This document shows, piece by piece, positions 1 to 6,655 of a DNA stretch of 7,803 nucleotides; the stretch's first letter is position 1; each line of letters begins with the position of its first letter. The position numbers were made by a program, and so were the translations under genes. The notes under the pieces are model-generated. The model saw only the letters and a list, made by a program, of their open reading frames with translations. It did no database searches and was not told where the DNA came from. The stretch comes from Acidobacteriota bacterium (lineage in GTDB: Bacteria > Acidobacteriota > Terriglobia > UBA7540), in the NCBI GenBank assembly GCA_021789565.1, contig JAJYJL010000325.1, positions 1-7,803 of the forward strand, in the 5' to 3' direction.

Positions 1-84
1 AAAACAAGATCTCGAAGATTAAGCCTTTCCTCCCACTGCCTTCATTGGCCTATTACATCCGCTGAGGAAAAGAGGAAACCGACG
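1..84 (+). other. Upstream edge: possible 3' end of a preceding gene plus wzz leader
   Basis: This stretch is too short to identify a gene. One frame reads KQDLED and stops at TAA 20-22; another stays open until TGA 63-65. Either could be the C-terminus of a preceding gene of the same operon, but nothing here tells them apart. The frame of the following gene is also open through to the window edge with no ATG, GTG or TTG start in it, so the ATG at 85 is the first available start. I see no convincing promoter or terminator. Confidence 0.3.
71..76 (+). promoter_or_regulatory. Ribosome binding site of the chain-length determinant gene
   Basis: AGAGGA lies 8 bases upstream of the ATG at 85. The spacing is good, and this supports 85 as the translation start. 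Confidence 0.65.
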
Positions 85-1692
85 ATGGGACAACAGAGTA
101 TTACTCCATACACCGGCATCCCACGCGCTCCCAGCACGCTCCGCGAAGTGGTGGGAATCCTCTTCCGGCATCGGCGGCTGCTGGTGGTTTCGTTCCTGGC
201 TACTTTTGCGGGAGTGGTGTTCGCGATATTTCTTTTTGGAATCAAGTACGAAGCCCAGACAGAAATTCTGGTGAAGCACCAGCGCGCGGATGACGTGGTT
301 ACCGCCAATACAAACAACGGCCAGATGCCACAGGACGACAACGCGCGAGAACGGGAAATCAATACGGAGGTGGCGCTGCTCCAGAGCCAGGATTTGCTGG
401 AGCAAGTCGTGAAGCAATGCGGCCTGGATTCGGCGAATCAACATTTCTGGAGCGGCTGGCTTCCTTCCTGGGGAGACCACGAGTCCCGGACGGCCAAAGC
501 GGTCCAGAAACTGAAAGACCGTCTTGAAGTCCAAGCCTTGCCGGATTCCAACATTATCCAGGTCCGTTATACGTCCCATCATCCGGATAAAGCGGCCCAG
601 GTCCTGAGAAAGCTTGATGAGCTTTACATTGCCAAGCACGTGGCGGTTTACCGTCCGGCGGGCGCGTTTGGTTTCTTCCAGAAACAGACAGAGCATTACA
701 AGAACGAGCTTGAGAATGCCGAGGCCCAGTTGGCCAGCTTTAACACCCTGCAGGATGCTCCGGCACCTGAAACAGAGAGAGACCTGATTCTGAAACAGGC
801 AACCGACTTTGACGGACAACTGCAACAGACCCGGGCCGACATCCAAAGCACCGAGCACGAGATTCGGGCTATCAAGGCAGAACTCGCCGCAACTCCGCCC
901 CGCATCACAACTCAGCATACGACGGAACAGAACCCGCAGCTCATGGCAAACCTGAAGTCCACGCTGCAGAACCTCGAAATCCAAAGGACGGATTTATTGT
1001 CAAAGTATCAGCCCAGCTACCGGCCGGTGAAAGACATTGAAAAGCAGATTGCCCAGGTCAAGGCCACCATTGCAGCCACCGATAAGGCGCCCATGCATCA
1101 GGAAACCACGGACCAGAACCAGACCTACCAAATGCTGCAAAGCAATCTGGCGCAGGCCAGGGCGAAGCTGGCGGCCCTGCGCGCGCAAGCTGCCGCCATG
1201 GCTCCCGTGGTCCATACTTATTCCCGCCAGGCGGTGTTGCTGGACCAGAAACAGATCAAGCAGCAGGATCTGCTTCGCAATGTCAAAACGGCGGAAGAGA
1301 ACTACCTCTTGTATCTCAATAAAAGCCAGCAAGCCCAAATTTCAGACGCGCTCGATGAAAAAAGGATCCTCAACGTTTCAGTCGCCGAGAGCGCCGCGAT
1401 TCCTTCCCTGCCGGTGAGCTCGCCGTCCGTCCTGATCCTGGCGGGCGGGATACTGGCGCTGATCGTCAGCATGGGGTCGGCCTTCGGCGTGGACTACCTG
1501 AACCCATCTTTTCGAACTCCGGATGAGGTCATCCGGTATCTGGACGTGCCGGTTCTCGCCGCCTTGCCCAAGAATGGCGGAGCTTCAAGGGTTACCCTGG
1601 CCGCAGACGCGAGGGGCCGAACGCTGGGGAAAACTCCGTCCGCCAACAAAGGACCTCAAGACTTTTGGGGCTACGGGAAGTGCGGCAGCTAG
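85..1692 (+). CDS. Wzz/GNVR-type polysaccharide co-polymerase (chain-length determinant)
   Basis: This 535-residue inner-membrane protein should control chain length and export of a Wzy-type exopolysaccharide. A cytoplasmic N-terminus (1-31) is followed by a first membrane segment at about 32-53 and then a periplasmic domain of roughly 395 residues. Predicted coiled coils lie at about 200-265, 285-332, 347-372 and 385-420 and are rich in Gln and Ala. A GNVR-like end follows (ILNVSVAESAAIPSLPVSSP, 428-447), then a second membrane segment at about 449-468. The juxtamembrane sequence FRTPDEVIRYLDVPVLAALP is typical of Wzc/Wzz proteins just before the kinase domain, but here no kinase is fused: the tail ends at 535 with an aromatic DFWGYG stretch. 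The CpsD-like partner is a separate gene at 3669. The family assignment is strong; calling it a Wzy-dependent chain-length regulator is inferred from family and context. The next gene starts 9 bases downstream, so the two are almost certainly cotranscribed. Confidence 0.92.
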   Translation: MGQQSITPYTGIPRAPSTLREVVGILFRHRRLLVVSFLATFAGVVFAIFLFGIKYEAQTEILVKHQRADDVVTANTNNGQMPQDDNAREREINTEVALLQSQDLLEQVVKQCGLDSANQHFWSGWLPSWGDHESRTAKAVQKLKDRLEVQALPDSNIIQVRYTSHHPDKAAQVLRKLDELYIAKHVAVYRPAGAFGFFQKQTEHYKNELENAEAQLASFNTLQDAPAPETERDLILKQATDFDGQLQQTRADIQSTEHEIRAIKAELAATPPRITTQHTTEQNPQLMANLKSTLQNLEIQRTDLLSKYQPSYRPVKDIEKQIAQVKATIAATDKAPMHQETTDQNQTYQMLQSNLAQARAKLAALRAQAAAMAPVVHTYSRQAVLLDQKQIKQQDLLRNVKTAEENYLLYLNKSQQAQISDALDEKRILNVSVAESAAIPSLPVSSPSVLILAGGILALIVSMGSAFGVDYLNPSFRTPDEVIRYLDVPVLAALPKNGGASRVTLAADARGRTLGKTPSANKGPQDFWGYGKCGS

Positions 1693-1701
1693 AGAGACGT
1701 T

Positions 1702-3672
1702 ATGTTTCTGCAATATTTCGGATTGCGTGAACAGCCGTTCGGCATGACGCCGGACCCTCGATACCTTTTCATGAGCGACTCACACCGAGAGGCGCTTGCT
1801 TCACTGATTTACGGTATCGAGACGGGACGCGGTTTTATGAGTCTGATCGCCGAGCCGGGGATGGGAAAGACCACCCTGCTCTTCCAGCTCATGGAGCATT
1901 TCCGGGACTCTGCCCGAACCGCCTTCCTGTTCCAGACCCAGGGGAATACGCGCGAATTCCTGGCCAATCTTATTGCGGACCTGGGTCTGGTCCCCGATGA
2001 CCGGGACTTAAGCACTCTGCAGCGGCAACTGAATGAAATCCTGATTCAGGAAGCCCGCCTGGGAAGACGGTTTGTGCTGGTCATTGACGAGGCGCAGAAC
2101 CTCGATGACTCCGTGCTGGAGTCAGTCCGGATGCTCTCAAATTTTGAAACCTCTCGCAGCAAGCTGATGCAGATCGTGCTGGCGGGACAGCCGCCGCTCG
2201 CAGACAAACTGGCGCTCCCCGAACACGAACAATTGATGCAACGGGTTTCCATTATTTGCCGGCTGAAACCGTTCAGCCCCAAACAAGTTGCTCAATACAT
2301 CCATCACCGGCTCAGGACCGCGGGATTCACGGGTCACGAAGGGTTCACGGCCGAGGCCCTTTCAATGATTGCCAACAGCAGCGGGGGCATTCCGCGAAAC
2401 ATTAACAACATCTGCTTCCATGCGCTTTCGCTTGCCTACGCCAAAGGGCAAAAAAGGATCGACCGCGTGATCATCGAGGAAGTGCTCAGTGATCTGGAGT
2501 TGGAAACTCTCAAGACTCCCGGTGCGGGCCTGCACGGCGCGAAGTGGGAAGCCTCGAAGAAGCCCGTCTCCGCCCTGGAAGAAGTAATCCTCGATTCCGG
2601 AAGTTGGGGAGAAGCAGACAGAGTGCGCCTCAGAGGAGGCCGATATTCCGCTCCGGCCGCCCCCGGCATGGTTGGAAGGGGACGGTCCAGACCCCGGGAG
2701 TCCCATTGGCCGATCTGGGCCGTTATTTTGCTCACCATGATTCTGGCAGGTGAAATGTTCCAAACGTTCGTGCCGGCGGCTGAGCGACGGCAGGCTATCT
2801 CACAAGCGTTTGCGAGGACTGTCAGCATGGCGAAAAGCATGGCCGGCAAGTATGATCTGCTCAAAACGAGCAGCTCGCCGGCTGCCTCGCAGCCACAAAC
2901 AACCGTGCTGCCCTCCGGCTCCAACGCCCGTGACATACCGGTGCCTCTGAATGCAAACAAATCGCCAGCGAACTCCCCGGTAAACATTGGACCCGGGACC
3001 TCCGATTCACCCAAGGCCGGCGACCAGAACGCGGCGGCGTCTGCCGGAGATGTGGCCACCGCGACGGCTGCGGCCGGTCCCCCTCCAAGCCCTGTAAAGG
3101 CTGCCGCCAGCGACCCAAACATCAACCCGGTGGAAGATCCAGCGTCGTCCGAGGAGGTGCCAAAAGGCAAGATTGTCGTCGAATCGAGTGTGCCGGGCGG
3201 CGCCATCACCATTAACGGAGAGACAAATCCCGGCTGGCGGACTCCTCACATCTTTGATCTGCCCCAGGGCCTGTATCGCATCTCCGTTTCGCAGGAAGGG
3301 TATACCACCTGGTACAGGGTGGTACGGGTGACGCCAGGGCACAAGCATTGGCTCATGGCTGATTTGCACATGCCGCGCGGCGTCATCGTGATCGACACGG
3401 AACCGCCGGGAATGCAGGTCTTCATCGACGGCAAGGCGTATGGTCCAAGCGAAGTGGAGGCGTCGCTGGATGCAGGCTTGCACCAATTCAAAGTGGTCCC
3501 CCCCGGGGGCAAACGCCCTCTCGAGGGGAGCTTTGTCCTGAAGCCCGGCGACGTCGTGACGCGAAAAATACGGTGGCCTTCTCCGGCCGGCCAGCCGACC
3601 GCAATCAACAAGACTGAAACCGAGAAGCCGCAAACTAATAGGACTTCATCAAAGGGGAGGGAAACATCGTGA
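1702..3672 (+). CDS. ExeA/GspA-type AAA ATPase with membrane segment and tandem PEGA domains
   Basis: This 656-residue protein starts with the ExeA-family signature (YFGLREQPFGMTPDPRYLF, 5-23). The ATPase core follows: Walker A EPGMGKTT at 51-58 with Lys56, Walker B FVLVIDEAQ at 124-132 with Asp129-Glu130, a sensor-1-like VLAGQPPL at 159-166 and a candidate arginine finger in LMQRVS (Arg181). The ATPase part ends near 270. A basic linker leads to a single hydrophobic segment at about 336-355, then a low-complexity Ser/Ala/Pro linker (about 385-485). Two PEGA-type beta domains complete the protein: about 488-556 (VPGGAITINGE) and about 559-624 (PPGMQVFIDGK). The ATPase would face the cytoplasm and the PEGA domains the periplasm. 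Classical ExeA has a peptidoglycan-binding domain in that position; XrtA-linked EPS loci carry related ATPases. A role in energising or positioning the export complex is inferred. The Shine-Dalgarno sequence is weak (GAGAG), and translation may couple to the preceding stop 9 bases away. Confidence 0.88.
   Translation: MFLQYFGLREQPFGMTPDPRYLFMSDSHREALASLIYGIETGRGFMSLIAEPGMGKTTLLFQLMEHFRDSARTAFLFQTQGNTREFLANLIADLGLVPDDRDLSTLQRQLNEILIQEARLGRRFVLVIDEAQNLDDSVLESVRMLSNFETSRSKLMQIVLAGQPPLADKLALPEHEQLMQRVSIICRLKPFSPKQVAQYIHHRLRTAGFTGHEGFTAEALSMIANSSGGIPRNINNICFHALSLAYAKGQKRIDRVIIEEVLSDLELETLKTPGAGLHGAKWEASKKPVSALEEVILDSGSWGEADRVRLRGGRYSAPAAPGMVGRGRSRPRESHWPIWAVILLTMILAGEMFQTFVPAAERRQAISQAFARTVSMAKSMAGKYDLLKTSSSPAASQPQTTVLPSGSNARDIPVPLNANKSPANSPVNIGPGTSDSPKAGDQNAAASAGDVATATAAAGPPPSPVKAAASDPNINPVEDPASSEEVPKGKIVVESSVPGGAITINGETNPGWRTPHIFDLPQGLYRISVSQEGYTTWYRVVRVTPGHKHWLMADLHMPRGVIVIDTEPPGMQVFIDGKAYGPSEVEASLDAGLHQFKVVPPGGKRPLEGSFVLKPGDVVTRKIRWPSPAGQPTAINKTETEKPQTNRTSSKGRETS
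3654..3661 (+). promoter_or_regulatory. Strong ribosome binding site that decides a GTG start
   Basis: GGGGAGGG lies 7 bases before the GTG at 3669, inside the last codons of the ATPase gene. Together with the GTGA start/stop overlap it supports the GTG start over the in-frame ATG twelve codons later. Confidence 0.7.
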
Positions 3673-4406
3673 GCAGGAATTTCGAGCTGCTAGAACGCGC
3701 AATGAAGGAGTCGGATTCTTTCACACTGGGCCCGGAGCCGATTCCACGCGCCGTACGGGTATCACCGCCCCCGGACTCCCACACTTTATCGCGGGAGGAA
3801 TTGATCAAACTTGTCCGGCGGATTTTCCTTCTCGACCACAACGCGCGAAAGATGGTGGTGTTTACGTCGGTTGAGAACAGCACAGGTTGCACCTCCATCT
3901 GCGCCGGCGCCGCCGAAGCCCTCGCGGCCCAGGTTGACTCGCCCGTGTGCGTTATGGACGCCAACCTGCGGCGCCCCGCGCTCCATCTCTGCTTTGGAGC
4001 GGAAAACCTTCAAGGGCTGACGGACGCCGTGTTCAAGCCGGGGCCCATTAGCCAGTATGTCCAGAAACTGCCCGGCAGCAACCTGTGGCTGCTGCCCTGC
4101 GGGTCAATGGCGTCACAGCTTCGCGCCGTGATGAAAGCTGAAAATCTGCAGGCGCGTATCAACGAACTTCGCAATGAGTTTGCTTATATCCTGGTCGATA
4201 CGCCTCCGGTGAGCGAGCATACCGATGCTATCTTGCTCGGCCGCCTGGCGGACGGGGCCGTAATGGTCCTGGAGTCAAACGCCACGCGGCGGGAAGTGGC
4301 CCGGATCGCGAAAGAAGATCTTGAAACTGCTCAAGTGCGCGTGTTGGGCGCGGTTCTCAACAAGCGTACATTTCCAATTCCCCAGTTCCTCTATGACAGA
4401 GTCTGA
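3669..4406 (+). CDS. CpsD/CapB/Wzc-type P-loop protein, probable pseudokinase (BY-kinase family)
   Basis: This 245-residue protein matches the cytoplasmic BY-kinase fold that partners Wzz/CapA-type co-polymerases. An N-terminal EELIKLVRRIFLL helix (43-55) resembles the conserved segment before the P-loop. The Walker A' strand is VCVMDANLRRP (93-103, Asp97) and Walker B is YILVDTPP (173-180, Asp177); both are intact. The Walker A region is not: TSVENSTGCTS (66-76) stands where the family has TSxxPGEGKST, so the catalytic Lys is Cys74 and one loop Gly is Ser71. The codon is TGC, at least two substitutions from any Lys codon, so a single read error does not explain it. The C-terminus has one Tyr (242) instead of the usual autophosphorylated tyrosine cluster. 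I infer loss or strong reduction of kinase activity and a structural or nucleotide-sensing role. The gene starts at GTG in a 4-base overlap with the ATPase gene, so translation is coupled. Confidence 0.85.
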   Translation: MSRNFELLERAMKESDSFTLGPEPIPRAVRVSPPPDSHTLSREELIKLVRRIFLLDHNARKMVVFTSVENSTGCTSICAGAAEALAAQVDSPVCVMDANLRRPALHLCFGAENLQGLTDAVFKPGPISQYVQKLPGSNLWLLPCGSMASQLRAVMKAENLQARINELRNEFAYILVDTPPVSEHTDAILLGRLADGAVMVLESNATRREVARIAKEDLETAQVRVLGAVLNKRTFPIPQFLYDRV

Positions 4407-4506
4407 GTAACTGGGCCAATCCGCGCAACGCGCGGGACGTTAGTCAGCGGGTAACACGCCAATTTGTATCTGAGGGGTCCCGGAATGGGACTCAAGGGGC
4501 GGAGCT
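4407..4506 (+). promoter_or_regulatory. Structured leader upstream of the NusG paralogue
   Basis: This is the longest non-coding gap in the window. Hairpin 1 pairs CCGCGC (4421-4426) with GCGCGG (4430-4435) around an AAC loop. Hairpin 2 pairs GGGTCCC (4475-4481) with GGGACTC (4487-4493), with one G-U pair, around a GGAAT loop, and ends 13 bases before the ATG. Neither is followed by a T-tract, so neither looks like an intrinsic terminator. A very weak promoter-like pair (TTAGTC at 4440-4445 and TGTATC at 4465-4470) is visible but unconvincing. A control role for the downstream genes is inferred from position and pairing only. Confidence 0.4.
4494..4504 (+). promoter_or_regulatory. Ribosome binding region of the NusG paralogue
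   Basis: A purine-rich AAGGGGCGGAG precedes the ATG at 4507. AAGGGG is 7 bases away; the closer GGAG is only 2 bases away and too near to be the main site. No better in-frame start is seen, although a TTG at 4537 is possible. Confidence 0.45.
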
Positions 4507-5067
4507 ATGCAATCTTTAAGACAATATCAGGAACCATTGTCACCCTCGGCCTGTGCGGGGCTTCCTCCAGCTTCTCAGGCATGGTTTGCCGTTCACACCC
4601 GGTCAAAGTGCGAGAAGAAAGTAGCCATGCAGATCCGCAAAAACCAGATCGACTGCTTCCTGCCGACCGTGAGGGAAGTCCGCTTTTGGACCGACCGTCG
4701 CAAGATTATTGACCAGCCTCTGTTTCCCGGGTATGTTTTTGTCCGGATCCCCGCTGAGGACAAGACGCGGGTGACCGTGCTCAGGACCAACGGAGTTGTG
4801 GGATTCGTTGGAATCCAGGGACAAGGGGTCCCCATCCCCGATGCCGAAATCGAGAACATTCAGCTTCTGCTCTCCAGCAAAGTTCCGTTTGAACCGTATC
4901 CCTTTTTAAGCGGCGGCCAGAGGGTCAGGATTCATGGCGGCTACCTCGATGGCATCGAAGGAATCCTCGCTGCCAAAAATTCTGACCGGAGCGTGGTGAT
5001 CTCCATCGACCTGATCCAGAGGTCACTTGCAGTCCGGGTAAGCGGTTTCGACCTGGAACCCGTCTAG
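4507..5067 (+). CDS. NusG-family specialised transcription elongation factor (RfaH/UpxY/LoaP-like)
   Basis: This 186-residue protein should bind RNA polymerase and act as an antiterminator or processivity factor. The NGN domain runs from about 25 to 118, with WFAVHTRSKCEKKV at 26-39 and the diagnostic PLFPGYVFVR at 71-80. A KOW domain follows at about 136-180 (GGQRVRIHGGYLDGIEGIL). The 25-residue N-terminal extension before the NGN core is not conserved in housekeeping NusG. Its placement inside an EPS locus, without the secE, rplK and rplA neighbours of housekeeping nusG, marks it as a paralogue. Known relatives (RfaH, UpxY, LoaP) allow polymerase to read through long polysaccharide operons. 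Regulation of this same locus is inferred. The UDP-glucose dehydrogenase gene starts 54 bases downstream, and no terminator is visible between them. Confidence 0.88.
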   Translation: MQSLRQYQEPLSPSACAGLPPASQAWFAVHTRSKCEKKVAMQIRKNQIDCFLPTVREVRFWTDRRKIIDQPLFPGYVFVRIPAEDKTRVTVLRTNGVVGFVGIQGQGVPIPDAEIENIQLLLSSKVPFEPYPFLSGGQRVRIHGGYLDGIEGILAAKNSDRSVVISIDLIQRSLAVRVSGFDLEPV

Positions 5068-5110
5068 GCGTCCCGAATTTCATTCTGAAAGCTACGACAT
5101 CACACAAAGC

Positions 5111-5116
5111 GAGAGG
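5111..5116 (+). promoter_or_regulatory. Ribosome binding site for the UDP-glucose dehydrogenase gene
   Basis: GAGAGG lies 5 bases before the ATG at 5122. A second candidate, GGGAG at 5141-5145, lies 9 bases before an in-frame ATG at 5155, so the start is ambiguous by 11 codons. The rest of the 54-base gap holds only a small 5-bp hairpin (5078-5090) of doubtful meaning. Confidence 0.5.
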
Positions 5117-5121
5117 CCGCG

Positions 5122-6654
5122 ATGAAAGGCCTTGCGAATAGGGAGAATCAGCTAATGGATCATTCGAAAGGTATCGACCCGTACACACCAGAAAATCTGA
5201 AAATTGCCATCATCGGGGTTGGGCACGTCGGCCTTCCAACGGCACTGGGCCTGGCCGAGTTGGGCTGGAAAGTCATCGGCGCTGATCAGGACGCGGAAAA
5301 GGTCCGCCAACTGAAAAACGGGGAAAGCCCGTTTTATGAGCCCGGCCTGCAAACGTTGCTAACCCGGCACCTGGCGAGCGGGAAGTTCACCGTCACAAGC
5401 GACGTTGCCAGCGCCATCCAGGCGGCCACCGTACTGTTTATCTGCGTGGGCACACCCCAGCGCGAGGATGGCGAGGCGGACCTTTCCCAGATTGAAGTGA
5501 TCGCCCGCCTCATCGCCCAGCATCTGAACGGGTACAAGCTGATCGTGGAAAAGAGCACCGTACCCGCAGTGACCTCATTGTGGATCAAACGCACGATCCT
5601 GCGATTTGCAACCCCGCAGCGGGGGCCGCTGGCAGGCGGGCTGCAACCCACCGAGGCCCCGCCCCGGATGGGACAGGACCCCCCCGTCCCGGAGTTTGAC
5701 GTTGCCTCAAATCCTGAATTCCTGCAGGAAGGGAAGGCTGTCGAGAATTTCTTTCGACCGGACCGCATTGTGGTGGGAGTGGAGAGCGCGCGAGGCGAGG
5801 AAATCCTGAAAGCATTATATCGCCCCTTGAAGCGCCCTATTCTTGTGACGGGCCTGACTACCGCGGAGTTGATCAAGCATGCCGCCAACGCCTTCCTGTC
5901 GATGAAAATTTCCTACATCAATATGGTCGCCGACGTCTGCGAGGCCGTCGGAGCCGATGTGAGTATGGTTTCCCTGGGCCTCGGCCTGGATCCCCGCATT
6001 GGACCGGATTTTCTGTCGGCGGGTCTCGGCTTCGGAGGTTACTGCTTTCCCAAAGACCTCAAGGCTTTTATTCATCTCGCTGAAAAACACGGCGTCCAGG
6101 GTTCCCTTCTCCGAGACGTTGAAAGAATTAACCACCAGCGGGTGGACCGGTTCATGGACAAGCTTCACAAGGCCCTGTGGATTGTACAGGACAAGACGAT
6201 TGGAATCTGGGGCCTTTCATTCAAACCCAACACCGACGACATTCGGGAAGCTCCGAGCCTGAGGATTGTGGAGGCCCTCGCCAGGGAAGGCGCTCGTCTC
6301 CGCTTATATGATCCGCAGGCGATGCAACGCATGCGGCAGGTGTTTCCGGAACAGCCGGGGTTGGTGACTTATTGCTCTTCTCCCTATCAGGCGTGTGAGG
6401 GCGCCGACGCGGTCCTTTTGCTGACCGAATGGGATGAATTCCTGACTGTCGATTTGCAGCGTGTCGCGAGGTTGATGGAGCTGCCCATTCTGCTGGACGG
6501 CAGAAATGCGCTGGACGCTGAAAAGGCCCGCCGTGCCGGCCTTGAATACATTTCAATGGGCCGGGGCGTCGCGACTCCGACTGACGTGGCGCCTTTGGCT
6601 GTCCCTCCTCAGCCCGGTGACGGACTCGAATACAGCGCGTCAGCCTGGAGGTAA
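5122..6654 (+). CDS. ugd: UDP-glucose 6-dehydrogenase
   Basis: This cytoplasmic enzyme oxidises UDP-glucose to UDP-glucuronate with 2 NAD+. The N-terminal Rossmann motif is [12 protein letters not shown] (28-39). STVP (145-148) and SNPEFLQEG (196-204) line the substrate pocket. The central domain carries [12 protein letters not shown] with Lys252 and Asn256, and the catalytic Cys308 lies in [10 protein letters not shown] (303-312), all intact. The C-terminal UDP-binding domain has [17 protein letters not shown] (363-379). At 510 residues it exceeds the usual 430-460. The excess comes from the N-terminal 26 residues, a proline-rich insert at about 161-190 (8 Pro in residues 165-190) before the SNPEF motif, and a C-terminal tail after about 483. 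UDP-mannose/ManNAc dehydrogenases share the fold, but the following UDP-glucuronate decarboxylase gene favours UDP-glucose as substrate. The start may instead be the ATG at 5155. It is almost certainly cotranscribed with the next gene, which starts after a 1-base gap. Confidence 0.93.
   Translation: MKGLANRENQLMDHSKGIDPYTPENLKIAIIGVGHVGLPTALGLAELGWKVIGADQDAEKVRQLKNGESPFYEPGLQTLLTRHLASGKFTVTSDVASAIQAATVLFICVGTPQREDGEADLSQIEVIARLIAQHLNGYKLIVEKSTVPAVTSLWIKRTILRFATPQRGPLAGGLQPTEAPPRMGQDPPVPEFDVASNPEFLQEGKAVENFFRPDRIVVGVESARGEEILKALYRPLKRPILVTGLTTAELIKHAANAFLSMKISYINMVADVCEAVGADVSMVSLGLGLDPRIGPDFLSAGLGFGGYCFPKDLKAFIHLAEKHGVQGSLLRDVERINHQRVDRFMDKLHKALWIVQDKTIGIWGLSFKPNTDDIREAPSLRIVEALAREGARLRLYDPQAMQRMRQVFPEQPGLVTYCSSPYQACEGADAVLLLTEWDEFLTVDLQRVARLMELPILLDGRNALDAEKARRAGLEYISMGRGVATPTDVAPLAVPPQPGDGLEYSASAWR
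6647..6651 (+). promoter_or_regulatory. Ribosome binding site that decides the decarboxylase start
   Basis: GGAGG sits in the last codons of the dehydrogenase gene, 4 bases before the ATG at 6656. It supports that start over the upstream in-frame ATG at 6506, which would overlap the dehydrogenase by about 150 bases and add 50 residues unlike the family. Confidence 0.65.
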
Positions 6655-6655
6655 A

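Noticed and set aside
19..984. A 321-codon open frame on the minus strand opposite the Wzz gene
   Set aside because: It lies wholly antisense to a well-supported gene, matches no family I recognise, and fits the long antisense open frames expected in GC-rich coding sequence.
2436..3212. A 258-codon minus-strand open frame opposite the ATPase gene
   Set aside because: It overlaps the low-complexity Ser/Ala/Pro linker, whose codons give long open antisense frames. No recognisable domain or ribosome binding site supports it.
4421..4435. Intrinsic terminator after the CpsD-like gene
   Set aside because: The stem is only 6 bp and is followed by GACGTTAGTC, with no T-tract.
4464..4712. Small 82-codon ORF overlapping the start of the NusG-like gene
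   Set aside because: It is an alternative frame of the NusG-like coding sequence. Its product has no NGN or other recognisable features past the overlap.
6506..6655. Upstream start for the UDP-xylose synthase frame (ATG at 6506)
   Set aside because: It would overlap the dehydrogenase gene by about 150 bases and add 50 residues unlike the family. The ATG at 6656 has GGAGG before it and fits the usual start of the Rossmann domain.
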